64,000 nt of DNA from Protula sp. h YS-2021 (taxonomy: Eukaryota > Annelida > Polychaeta > Sabellida > Serpulidae). The notes beneath the pieces were generated by a model. It worked only from the letters and a program-made list of their open reading frames with translations, ran no database searches and had not been told where the DNA came from. Where the stretch lies: assembly GCA_949752745.1 (NCBI GenBank), contig OX457027.1, positions 90,541,720 to 90,605,719 on the forward strand, given 5' to 3'. This document shows, one piece after another, positions 56,801 to 63,899 of this stretch. A program made the position numbers and the translations under genes. Position 1 is the first letter of the stretch; the number at the start of each line of letters is the position of its first letter.

Positions 56801-57480
56801 AGCGGTTCAAGAAACTTGTGGCCAAACCTTCCTTCCACAAATTTAGAATTTTCAACGAAGATTTGACCGCGGTACATTTGCGCAAAGTGGATCTGCTTCT
56901 GGATAAACCCATTCAGGTTGGTTTCACCATTCTCGACCTCAGCAAGGTGCTCATGTTCCACTTTCATTACAACTACATCATGACCAAGTATCCCGACGCC
57001 AAGCTGTTGTTCAGCGACACCGACAGTCTATGTTATGACATAGAAACGGAAGATATCTACAAAGACATGCAGGAAGATGCCGACTTGTTCGACACAAGTG
57101 ACTATCCCCCAGATCATTTCCTGCATTCCAACATGAACAAGAAAGTGCTTGGGAAAATGAAAGATGAGACGGCGGGCATTCCCATTGAAGAGTTTGTTGG
57201 ACTTCGACCGAAAATGTATAGTATGATGTATGGTGGGAAAGAAAAACGTACGGCTAAAGGCATTACTCGCGCATGTCAAAGACGTATGAAACATCACCAG
57301 TATAGAGACAGTTTGTTCAACCAAACGCAAACGATAACCACAGGGCACATCATTCGAAGTCATGACCACCAGATCTTCTCGGAGAAGTTGAGGAAAGTGG
57401 CTCTCTCTCCCTTTGATGACAAGCGATATGTGATGAGTGATGGCTATTCCACTTTGGCGCATGGGCATTACAGTATATAA
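53806..57480 (+). CDS. polB: Protein-primed family B DNA polymerase with endonuclease VII-like insert
   Basis: About 1224 aa from the ATG at 53806. Two N-terminal zinc fingers (CHECDVTF..., CCKCAKIF...) are followed by a conserved region with CFLW and, later, HYCLI. A third finger lies around YCFNCLHGF. The exonuclease motifs are YADFECF (about residue 424), FHNLRGYDSH (about 565) and YLKSDVLLLADVF (about 715). A CxxC...DHDH...GKYRGAAH..CN block at about 509-545 is the endonuclease VII (HNH) insert known in Polinton polymerases. Polymerase motifs are A YLDANNLYGW (about 809), B NSVFGKTMENVRK (about 975) and C FSDTDSLCYD (about 1070). All catalytic Asp residues are present. It would copy the element with a protein primer. 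The reading frame upstream of the ATG (to 53764) has only a GTG. Confidence 0.95.
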   Translation: MATVYCHECDVTFPSLELFVTHTCKPARMKRAHEELVEQIEAKRQKTLQDGVDRPDPVLCCKCAKIFSSLDAFETHACAEMENVSHEEQRKKETGQVGRGRRVSLGENAQERRFEPEDGSDLLLEMRQQENRIKRHLLETLNHGMKWYIVVHARFKKMTPNAEGVMVEQVDNAFISSPTYAAYNPTDIEKDLPEAYKELFTRFDEHERQGSGWVLDNILFIEVHTATSAPLEASSFIPLPKKVKNTLSVLNIQNKDNKCFLWSVLAHLHPHENNSHRVSHYTPFENELKVEGMTFPTPITDIPKFEKENDVSINVFGYEHDVVVPIQLSRNTSAREINLLLISNDKTRHYCLIKNFSRLMAYRSNHQHAAFYCFNCLHGFKRKDLLDKHREVCGKHGAQRLSFPKEPFIKFKNVAKQQRAPFVIYADFECFTKKHEGDKYQHHRPNSFAYVVVSQYDTRAPVVYRGDNAVKVFLDQMVNERDRIVHGLQQKKKMVMTHEDEEHYKNATDCYICHEPLGADHVRDHDHINGKYRGAAHSQCNLQFRLRKDQQDVEDSFIIPVFFHNLRGYDSHLIMEEIGKFKNETITVIPNTVEKYIAFTMSNLKFTDSYQFMSTSLQKLVSNLAAEGKDNFYNMTSHIHDSDQQELLLRKGVYPYDYVDEPSKFAETQLPSKDKFYSLLSEEDISDEDYAHAQKVWETFHCTTCGEYHDLYLKSDVLLLADVFENFRHVCLNTYELDPAHYYTAPGLSWDAMLKATKVKLELINDIDMYQMIEQGLRGGISVITHKYAKANNPYVADYDPTKPTNYLTYLDANNLYGWAMSQSMPESGFMWVSEPESIDFMDVDEDDEIGYILEVDLEYPYSIHDHHNHYPVAPERKCVKVGELSKHSQKLRKDLNMKGKPSEKLIPNLCDKKKYVLHYRNLQQYVSLGLKVTKVHRAIMFAQSEWLAKYISLNTEKRKLAKNSFEKDFFKLMNNSVFGKTMENVRKRMNVELVHKEKRFKKLVAKPSFHKFRIFNEDLTAVHLRKVDLLLDKPIQVGFTILDLSKVLMFHFHYNYIMTKYPDAKLLFSDTDSLCYDIETEDIYKDMQEDADLFDTSDYPPDHFLHSNMNKKVLGKMKDETAGIPIEEFVGLRPKMYSMMYGGKEKRTAKGITRACQRRMKHHQYRDSLFNQTQTITTGHIIRSHDHQIFSEKLRKVALSPFDDKRYVMSDGYSTLAHGHYSI

Positions 57481-57481
57481 G
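57474..57481 (+). promoter_or_regulatory. TATA box on the polB stop codon
   Basis: TATATAAG; the TAA at 57478-57480 is the polymerase stop. The next ATG is at 57536, 55 bp downstream, the spacing also seen before polB. Confidence 0.6.
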
Positions 57482-57535
57482 GGGGAGACACTTCAACTTT
57501 AGAGTCAGTTGAGGTGTGAACACTGAAGCGTCAAC

Positions 57536-57886
57536 ATGAATCGGAAAAGATCTGCAACAACGGATATGGATACTCTTGCTGATACAGTCAAAGACATGAC
57601 TGTGAAACATCCTGACAATACCATCAAGAAATTAAAAGTGGAGATAGCACCAACACCACAGTCGTGGGATGGAATGCTTTCTCTAGGCAATGGAAAGTAT
57701 ATCAAGATTATGAAACAAAGTAATGAAGGTGTGATAAACATTCGCAAATACCTCAGAGATGAGGGGACTGGAAAAAACCGTCCAACGAAAAAGGGTATCT
57801 TGCTGACAATACCTGAATGGAAAATGCTGAAGAAGCAGGTGAAAGAAGTGGATAAAAGGCTTCGTAGACAAGAAGGTGGCTCATAA
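57536..57886 (+). CDS. PC4/Sub1-like protein A
   Basis: 116 aa. The N-terminal 45 residues are polar. Residues about 48-110 form a PC4-like domain: GKYIKIMKQ, GVINIRKYLRD, then RPTKKGILLTIPEWKMLKKQV. The cellular PC4 family binds single-stranded DNA and acts in transcription and repair. The gene is close to the PC4 genes of the mini-elements at 37088 and 42322 and lies directly behind polB. A role in replication or early transcription of the element is inferred from this position. Confidence 0.8.
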   Translation: MNRKRSATTDMDTLADTVKDMTVKHPDNTIKKLKVEIAPTPQSWDGMLSLGNGKYIKIMKQSNEGVINIRKYLRDEGTGKNRPTKKGILLTIPEWKMLKKQVKEVDKRLRRQEGGS

Positions 57887-57899
57887 CAAGGTAACAATC

Positions 57900-58271
57900 A
57901 TGAATGCACTCATGCTGAACGGTGGTGTTTACCTTACTGTCAATGAGAGGAATGAAGTGATACTAGATTCTAAGACAAGTTATCATCGGTTTAAACCTGA
58001 AGTGTGGAAAGACTTTAAAAACATACCACTTGAACCTGGGTTTAAACGTAGACTTGAAAATAAAGTGGAAGTGACGGTAGCTGAATATGATTCTAACATA
58101 CGTGTAGAAATCTGTAGAAATCTTTTACAGGATTATCCAAAGGATTATAAGGGAGTTGTGCCAGATACACCATATACAGATTTGATCCTCTTTGATATCA
58201 AGAACTGGCGCGCAGTCTTACGATTCCTAGAAGCGATACAACATCCACTCTTCACCATCTTGCGAGCATAA
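57900..58271 (+). CDS. PC4-like protein B (divergent)
   Basis: 123 aa from the ATG at 57900, 13 bp after gene A. An upstream GTG in frame overlaps gene A. The N-terminal half has NGGVYLTVNE and the C-terminal half KVEVTVAEYD, IRVEICRNLL and DLILFDIKNWRAVLRFLEAI. The second half follows the PC4 pattern of strands, a hydrophobic-Leu turn and a helix with W. The family assignment is by pattern only. No counterpart was found in the mini-elements. Confidence 0.6.
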   Translation: MNALMLNGGVYLTVNERNEVILDSKTSYHRFKPEVWKDFKNIPLEPGFKRRLENKVEVTVAEYDSNIRVEICRNLLQDYPKDYKGVVPDTPYTDLILFDIKNWRAVLRFLEAIQHPLFTILRA

Positions 58272-58274
58272 AAA
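58267..58274 (+). promoter_or_regulatory. TATA-like box on the stop codon of gene B
   Basis: CATAAAAA overlaps the TAA (58269-58271) of gene B; the ATG of gene C is at 58326, 52 bp further. Confidence 0.45.
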
Positions 58275-58325
58275 CGTCTTTGCACACAAGGAGACAGCTC
58301 ATAGTTCATCTGACTGTTGAACGAG

Positions 58326-58667
58326 ATGGAAGACTTTTTAACGGAATATAAACCAATGACGCATGGATTCTCATATCTGAGAAACGAATATGATGACATT
58401 ATGCTAAGACATTTTGGACAGTATCTCGTCCTATCACTTGATGACCAATCCGTGTTGAAAGACCATCTAGAGAAGTTCAGGATACCTGGCTTTCTCCTAG
58501 CAGTCTCAAATGAATTAGAAGTGCGTGTGACTGAGAACGGTCTAGACGTGTTTGTACAATTTCGTCAGTATGACGAGCTTACAGAATGCTACGACTACAT
58601 CACCCTCAACACAGTGGAATGGTACGCTCTGTTACAAGCATTGGATTGGAAAGAACCTAACGCTTGA
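58326..58667 (+). CDS. PC4-like protein C (divergent)
   Basis: 113 aa from the ATG at 58326 (a TTG lies 9 bp upstream in frame). Contains QYLVLSLDDQSVLKDHL, ELEVRVTENGLDVFVQFRQY and YDYITLNTVEWYALLQAL. The end, with strand, I-TL, EW and a helix, is PC4-like. It is homologous to the broken gene at 42811-43640. Its last codons overlap gene D. Confidence 0.65.
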   Translation: MEDFLTEYKPMTHGFSYLRNEYDDIMLRHFGQYLVLSLDDQSVLKDHLEKFRIPGFLLAVSNELEVRVTENGLDVFVQFRQYDELTECYDYITLNTVEWYALLQALDWKEPNA

Positions 58668-58941
58668 ATTCAAAGAGGGAGGAATACAACTCAAGCGGGG
58701 TACCAAATCCATTGAGCTGACACAACCTATGCGTGTGATGGACATTGACTTAGAAGAAGGATATGAACTGAAACTGTCTGAACATGAAACTGTGAAAGTG
58801 ATAAAGTTTGGTGATGTGTGTTATGTGAGCTTTCATAGCATTTACAAACACGGGTATAATGTCTATGATACCTATATCAATTTAGATTCTGATGAATGGC
58901 ATGCATTGATGAATGTATTGAAAATAAAAGTTTGTAAATAG
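58570..58941 (+). CDS. PC4-like protein D, start unclear, overlaps gene C
   Basis: The open frame runs from about 58552; the first ATG is 58570, within gene C. The conserved part begins later, at GKNLTLEFKEGG (about 58645), just before the end of gene C. It contains GDVCYVSFHSIYKHG and YINLDSDEWHALMNVL. The relic at 43625 has an ATG at the conserved start, but here the aligned codon is TGG. Expression may need the internal ATG, a reinitiation, or a frameshift from C into D. Confidence 0.6.
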   Translation: MTSLQNATTTSPSTQWNGTLCYKHWIGKNLTLEFKEGGIQLKRGTKSIELTQPMRVMDIDLEEGYELKLSEHETVKVIKFGDVCYVSFHSIYKHGYNVYDTYINLDSDEWHALMNVLKIKVCK

Positions 58942-59085
58942 TGTAAATAGCGTTTGTAGTTAAGAGTTTGTAAATAGTGTAAATAGACTTTGTAAATAAA
59001 AGTTTGTAAATAGAATTTGTAAATAGACTTTGTAAATAGTGTAAATAGTGTTTGTAGTTAAGAATTTGTAAATAAACGTATGTAC
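58925..59085. repeat. tttgtaaatagtg repeats between the two gene sets
   Basis: About ten imperfect units related to aaactttgtaaac at 52716. AATAAA motifs on the plus strand near 59068 and 59090 may end the early transcripts. A short run of cttaactaatataacaac units follows on the plus strand (59140-59205). Confidence 0.85.
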
Positions 59086-59219
59086 AACACAATAAACAAG
59101 ACTGTTTGAAAACTTGGTTTGTTTTATTTAACAACAACAACTTAACTAATATAACAACAACTTAACTAATATAACAACAACTTAACTACAACTTAACTAA
59201 TATAACAACAAAAACATCA

Positions 59220-59657
59220 TTAATAAAACAATGGTTTATAATGTCTATATACAAAATCCTTTACAATAAAATCACCATCCTTTCTTTTTAATATATTCAC
59301 AATATCAAACATACTCTGACCTCGAGCTCTATGTAATATATAATATACACAATAAAAACCACATGATGATGATATTGGCGTTTGTAATGATATAGAATTA
59401 TACATATAGTCATTTCTTAAAAATATGTCTAAACGATCATCGAGAGGGAATAGTCCATAAGAGTCAAAATATTCCACAGGGTCTTTATCATAATACACTG
59501 CCACCCAATGTTCTCCTGGTTCATCTTGATCGTCTGTGTTGATCACATAGGCGCCGCGTTGTAAAGACGGTAACTGATCCATGGCAAACACGCCTTGAAA
59601 CAAGTCTTTGGTCATGACATCACGACTCAATATGGCATCAATCTGCTTCGTGTTCAT
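59220..59657 (-). CDS. Adenain-like cysteine protease (maturation protease)
   Basis: 145 aa. Motifs of the adenovirus-type protease family (C5): GEHWVAVYYD with the catalytic His at 50, VEYFDSYG with the acidic residue at 65, and QTPISSSCGFYC with the oxyanion Gln at 92 and the nucleophile Cys at 99. It is shorter than typical adenovirus proteases (about 200 aa) but has every catalytic element. It would cleave capsid and core precursors. The start ATG overlaps the stop of the capsid gene by ATGA (59654-59657). It is the last gene of the minus-strand set. Confidence 0.9.
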   Translation of the reverse strand: MNTKQIDAILSRDVMTKDLFQGVFAMDQLPSLQRGAYVINTDDQDEPGEHWVAVYYDKDPVEYFDSYGLFPLDDRLDIFLRNDYMYNSISLQTPISSSCGFYCVYYILHRARGQSMFDIVNILKRKDGDFIVKDFVYRHYKPLFY

Positions 59658-61027
59658 GACTGGTAGTCGAATTGGATGCTGCGATTTGCACTGATCTCAA
59701 TAATGTTGTCAAATTCAGCATAGACAATGACATTGATGGTAGGTTGCAAAGCCGTAGCAAAGTTCATTTCTAGCCGCAAATTCCCATGCTTGATCAGGGG
59801 GAAATGATCATCGCCATCATAATCCGGTGTTAAGTCAAACGAAAATAAAGCATAACCTCTAGGCCAATCTTCCCGTTTTATAATGGAACTTTTCTCACCA
59901 TTCAATCGATCAAACGATTTGTAAAGCGTTTCAAAAGCGTCCAGGTATTTGTTCTGTGTAATGTCAAGCTTGAGAGGTTTGGATAGAACTGGTTCACCAT
60001 CCGTGTACAGTTGCATATAGTCCAGATCAAAATGTTTGAAATCATATGGACTCCTCAATATTGATCCACCAAAAGCTTCATTATGAACCAGACCAATGAC
60101 AATACGATTTGGTAATTGACCCAAAAAGATGTTATCTTTCACAAAAGACTGAAATCCTGCTGGAATAGCTAAGACTTTACATTCTTTTCTAGTGATGATG
60201 ATCTTGGCAGGACTTTTCATCAATGCATCTGTATGTCCTAACTGAATACCTGGACTCACCCTCACTTTGCGAATGGTTAAAAATGCCTCTTTCACTTCTA
60301 CCTTATAGGTATTATCTGCAGCCATCAATACATAGTCATCTTTTTGTCTATGGAAACGCAATTTCAAACTGATGCCATTCGGAAGATAACGATCCTGCTC
60401 AAACAAATCTATCCTTAAACCACCTGCGAGCATAACATCACGGCTAAGACGAGTATGCAAATGACGATGATGTAAGCCATTATTGCCTTGCTCAGCCAAG
60501 TCACCACCGTCGGCATTGACATGAAACCCGGATACATATTGTTCATGATTAGGTTTTTTCACCTCATGACTATTCATTGACCCAGCAGTATCCTTATACA
60601 TGAGACGCATAGAGCGCTCAGAATGTAGACTTTCTTCCGAATCATGGATGAGATGAGAGATAATGCTGGTATAACCATGAGTATTGTTGCTATGCGAAAC
60701 CAAACGATCATTCAGAAACAATTCAATATTAGACCATAACCCATTAAACACATCATTGATGCAAGAGACATTATCATCTGCGCCACACTCTGTTCAATCA
60801 GCCTTTAGAATGCGACATACAATATGAAGTTTGCTGTTCTTTAAATCTAGATATTCTTCTGTACTCGCAGGAATGTAGAATTCTATTGGAGCGCCTTCTC
60901 TAATGCTTGTAAGTGGTTGATAGTCAACATTATAACTTTTCTCTACAGCAGTTTGCGTTGGTGGTACGTGAAACCATTCCAATGGAGAAAGACTACATTC
61001 ACACGAATGATTATGAATGAGAGACAT
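59654..61027 (-). CDS. Major capsid protein (double jelly-roll type), interrupted by one in-frame TGA
   Basis: The frame is continuous from the ATG at 61027 to the stop at 59654 except for a TGA at 60794-60796 after residue 77. The two parts are 77 aa and the remaining about 380 codons, in the same frame with no shift. It corresponds to the protein often annotated in invertebrate genomes as F54H12.2-like, which I take to be the Polinton/adintovirus hexon-like major capsid protein. Recognisable pieces: LEWFHVPPTQTAVE, EFYIPAS near the start, DLDYMQLYTDGEPV, and DLTPDYDGDDHFPL and AEFDNIIEI at the end. It would form the icosahedral shell. The TGA may be a recent inactivation or a sequencing error. 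Confidence 0.82.
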
Positions 61028-61031
61028 GATT

Positions 61032-61373
61032 TCAAAAGATATCTTTGCGATATTTTGATGTTATCCGTCTGGCTGTTTTTCGTCTTCTTGCACGTTTCGT
61101 CGGTTGCACACGCTTTTGTTCTCCAAACACACGTTCTGCTACTCGACCCGTCACATCTTTCGCGACATTCTTTGCAGCCTTCTTAAGATGTGGCGCAACG
61201 ATCTTAGCCCCAGCCTTAAGTAGTGGAATAGCTTTGCGAGCCAATGATCCCAGTATTGAACCAATACCATCGCCATATTGGATTCGCGCTCCTTTGAATC
61301 CTGGTAATTCCCCGCCCACTTGACGAAGAAAATGGTTGCGATATGCCGACGGATCGTGTGTATAAGCTTTCAT
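61032..61373 (-). CDS. Small basic core-like protein (adenovirus pX/pVI-like)
   Basis: 113 aa. A Gly-rich N-terminal part (VGGELPGFKG), an amphipathic segment of the kind GIGSILGSLARKAIPLLKAG, an Ala/Lys helix, and a strongly basic C-terminus (KRARRRKTARR). Size, charge and position between penton and hexon genes suit a virion core or hexon-associated protein. A Gly-Gly near residue 20 could be a site for the element's protease. Assignment by pattern and context only. The start overlaps the penton stop by ATGA. Confidence 0.65.
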   Translation of the reverse strand: MKAYTHDPSAYRNHFLRQVGGELPGFKGARIQYGDGIGSILGSLARKAIPLLKAGAKIVAPHLKKAAKNVAKDVTGRVAERVFGEQKRVQPTKRARRRKTARRITSKYRKDIF

Positions 61374-62131
61374 AATGCTTTTGGTCGAAAATGAAGTTTA
61401 CAGATCACCTTTCCAGTTTGAAATGGAACATTATGGCCTGTGTCGTCCTTAATATTCATTTCTATCATGTCAAATTTGGATGTGTTTACAGGAACATAAT
61501 GCGGTTCGCCGTACGTTTTCATGATAATGTCGCCATCATGACCTTGTATGCCAACAGAACGTAGTAAGGGAACATAATAATCACCAACAACTTGTGGTTC
61601 ACAAATGCTACAATACACATACAGTGTATAAAATCCCTGTTTCACATCCGCTTTATGTTCAGCTGTACATGTTTCAGTATACCATTGATCTGGGATAAAT
61701 CCTAAAATCTCAGCCAATCCAGCGGAAAAGGACACTTCAAAACCATAATTTAGAAATAGAAACACACGTCGTCTGATTTTATCATACTTTATCCGAATAG
61801 CTTCTTTAAGGTCATCTTTCATAGAATTAGTTGCTTCTTCATTCACTGCCTGACATATTTCTTGTATGGATCTATAGTAGCCATAAGGAATATTAATAGT
61901 CTCAAGTGTCTCTGTCAGTGGTTGTTGTCGATACTGAATAGAATAGTCCATGTCATGTCTCATCGTTGTCCATGTATGTGGATATTGAATTTCAGCTAAA
62001 GCCACTTCATATTTTCCATTCAGATAAATAGTTCGAGGCATACGAATTTGATAATTCGAAGCCTTGTTGTTGGGATAATAGCTCATACTCGCATTGCTAG
62101 GCAAAGTGATGTAAAAGCTTGTCGACTCCAT
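61370..62131 (-). CDS. Penton-like minor capsid protein
   Basis: 253 aa. Starts FYITLPSNASMSYYPNN, then a YEVALAEIQYPHTW motif, then GFEVSFSAGLAEILGF and a mainly beta pattern to the end (GKVICKLHFRP). This matches the protein paired with the major capsid protein in metazoan Polintons/adintoviruses, taken as the single jelly-roll penton. The gene is intact. It lies 8 bp after the small Cys-rich gene. Confidence 0.8.
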   Translation of the reverse strand: MESTSFYITLPSNASMSYYPNNKASNYQIRMPRTIYLNGKYEVALAEIQYPHTWTTMRHDMDYSIQYRQQPLTETLETINIPYGYYRSIQEICQAVNEEATNSMKDDLKEAIRIKYDKIRRRVFLFLNYGFEVSFSAGLAEILGFIPDQWYTETCTAEHKADVKQGFYTLYVYCSICEPQVVGDYYVPLLRSVGIQGHDGDIIMKTYGEPHYVPVNTSKFDMIEMNIKDDTGHNVPFQTGKVICKLHFRPKAL

Positions 62132-62139
62132 GATAGGAA

Positions 62140-62358
62140 CTAAATGGTATAGGTGCGTTGACGTTGTCTATATACTTCACGATAGCGCGCGCCATTCGAC
62201 CAAGTATGTAAATGATCTTTCACATCATGATGATGATCTACATGATCTATGACTTCTCCTTCACAACAAGCACTTGTACATCTTATTTTTACAGGAATAG
62301 TTGGTTTATCTTCTTGGCAACAACATAGCTCTTTCAGCCATGTTAAAAATTTTCCCAT
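62140..62358 (-). CDS. 72-aa protein with myristoylation and palmitoylation signals
   Basis: Begins MGKFLT, with Gly2 and Thr6 as in the N-myristoylation pattern, followed by CCC at residues 12-14, a common site for palmitoylation. Two further Cys pairs (CTSACC) and a His/Asp-rich stretch (HVDHHHDVKDHLH) follow, and the C-terminus is basic. This suggests a membrane-tethered small protein, possibly metal-binding. I know no family for it. Its start overlaps the end of the 193-aa gene by 16 bp. Confidence 0.65.
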   Translation of the reverse strand: MGKFLTWLKELCCCQEDKPTIPVKIRCTSACCEGEVIDHVDHHHDVKDHLHTWSNGARYREVYRQRQRTYTI

Positions 62359-62924
62359 CCTTCAGGAAACTGTCTTTGTTGACGTTGTTTCATTTCTGTT
62401 GTAATGTCGTCACGAGTGGTCTTTTTACTAAACATTGTTTTTGGAATATTAGCATCAACAATTTCCTGGATAAATGGATGCCAGCCATATGGTGGTATGG
62501 CTCGTTCTTTTCTTCTTGTTGCCACCAATGCTTCTTTCATCAAATCAACCACGTTGGAATTTGCTATAATATCGCCCGTTTTCAACACAAGTTCATTCTT
62601 GTCTGACCATGTCGTACCATATTTCTTCAGTTCTGCTAAAAGTTGTGTTATTTTTCCATGATAGATAGGTTGAAAATGACTTAAAAATAACTTTTCTGGC
62701 TTTTCAGGTGATGATGATGATGATGAGGGCTTTTGCTGCCTAGACTGACTTGTTCGTAAATGACGACCAAGAAGTTGAGACATTTCTATAGCCTTTTCAC
62801 GTGTTCGTTTCCCACGTAAAAGTTTATTCACTTTCGTTTTGATTTCACCATCTTTTCCCTTCTTTTCTAGCAACATTTTATATTCATATTCAGGAATGAG
62901 GACCATTTTCATCGTATGTTTCAT
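62343..62924 (-). CDS. Conserved-looking protein of unknown function
   Basis: 193 aa. N-terminus VLIPEYEYKMLLEK, a basic stretch (KLLRGKRTREKA), a Ser-rich linker with six Ser, a helical middle, then IPPYGWHPFIQEI and a polar C-terminus. No motif I can name; by position a structural or assembly protein is possible. The ATG overlaps the previous stop by ATGA. Confidence 0.6.
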   Translation of the reverse strand: MKHTMKMVLIPEYEYKMLLEKKGKDGEIKTKVNKLLRGKRTREKAIEMSQLLGRHLRTSQSRQQKPSSSSSSPEKPEKLFLSHFQPIYHGKITQLLAELKKYGTTWSDKNELVLKTGDIIANSNVVDLMKEALVATRRKERAIPPYGWHPFIQEIVDANIPKTMFSKKTTRDDITTEMKQRQQRQFPEGWENF

Positions 62925-63247
62925 TTTAGCAGTAGTTTGGCTAACAAGGGCAATGCCAATCTAGCAATAGCTCCAATGAATCCTCCTTTCTGATTAATCA
63001 ACTTCTTTTTTCGTCGAAGGGATATCTTCTTATCTGCTAGAGTACGTAGCGTATGACGTTCACGTTTAAATTCCTTAAACCGTTTTGAGCTTAAGGGTAA
63101 ATGTCCTTGCAATATATTCAAACAAATTTCAAACAAGCTTGTTAATTCCTCCTTTGTAGCTTGCTGTAGCAAGGATTTACGTCGTTTAGGCCCACTGCGT
63201 GCAAGCAAATGAAGAAACGGCTGGTTCGCTCGAATACGTTTAGACAT
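62921..63247 (-). CDS. Small basic protein with hydrophobic C-terminus
   Basis: 108 aa. Very basic (KRRKS, KRFKEFKRERH, LRRKKKLI), then a QKGGFIGAIARLALPLL stretch and a LLLK end. A QKGG followed by a hydrophobic tail recurs in small proteins of metazoan Polintons, where it is suspected to be a virion component. The GG could be a protease site. Function not established. Overlaps the ATPase end by 8 bp. Confidence 0.65.
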   Translation of the reverse strand: MSKRIRANQPFLHLLARSGPKRRKSLLQQATKEELTSLFEICLNILQGHLPLSSKRFKEFKRERHTLRTLADKKISLRRKKKLINQKGGFIGAIARLALPLLAKLLLK

Positions 63248-63899
63248 CTTGACTGCGAATGGTCAAATGAGTTGGTTCTTGTTCATACACTGCTTTATCA
63301 ATATATACATAATGTGTATCTTTTGGTAAAATGCCTGTACGAATACGTAGTTGATCATTTGTCTTTGGTTTTAAATCAATGAATAAATAACCATGAGGTT
63401 TGCTAGTAGCATCTTGATAGGCTTCTATGAGAAATTGAGATCTTCTAGGATACATTTGCCGCGCCAATGTACTAATTTGTTGACTGTCTCTCGGATTTTT
63501 AAACAGAATGATATAATGTGTATTCAAACTAATATTTCGCATCTCTTTCCCATGATGGAATAAATTATGCACAATAAAGATAATGCTTAGATTTTGATGA
63601 CTGCTGCCAACACTAAAGAGACGTGTCATACGCTCATCACTATGACATTTCGTCATTAAGTCATCAATGATAAGTAAGTTTGGTTTCTTCGGGTTAAAAC
63701 GCTCTTCAATGTCATCTGGAATGCCTTGGTAAAATTCCGCGCCTTTCATTCCCTTGTACAAAGGCTGATCTGCTGCATAGAGCCATAAAATGCTTTTTGG
63801 AGAGGGTTGAATCAACTTTTGTTCTAGAATTTCCTTCACCAGAGACGTTTTGCCACTGCCTGTAGGTCCAGAGACCAAACATGTAAATGGATGCTTCAT
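63240..63899 (-). CDS. FtsK/HerA-type genome packaging ATPase (A32-like)
   Basis: 219 aa from the ATG at 63899. Walker A is GPTGSGKT (residues 11-18) and Walker B NLLIIDD (74-80). A later VHNLFHHGKEMRNISLN stretch fits the sensor/arginine-finger region of these ATPases. The ATG is chosen because it overlaps the stop of the integrase by ATGA; the upstream TTG would extend it by 9 residues into the integrase gene. It would pump the genome into capsids. Confidence 0.9.
   Translation of the reverse strand: MKHPFTCLVSGPTGSGKTSLVKEILEQKLIQPSPKSILWLYAADQPLYKGMKGAEFYQGIPDDIEERFNPKKPNLLIIDDLMTKCHSDERMTRLFSVGSSHQNLSIIFIVHNLFHHGKEMRNISLNTHYIILFKNPRDSQQISTLARQMYPRRSQFLIEAYQDATSKPHGYLFIDLKPKTNDQLRIRTGILPKDTHYVYIDKAVYEQEPTHLTIRSQDV

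Noticed and set aside
59220..63899. Bacterial operon or phage contamination, suggested by ATGA overlaps
   Set aside because: The gene set, chromodomain integrase, splice-like leader and eukaryotic flanks fit an integrated Polinton, not a phage.
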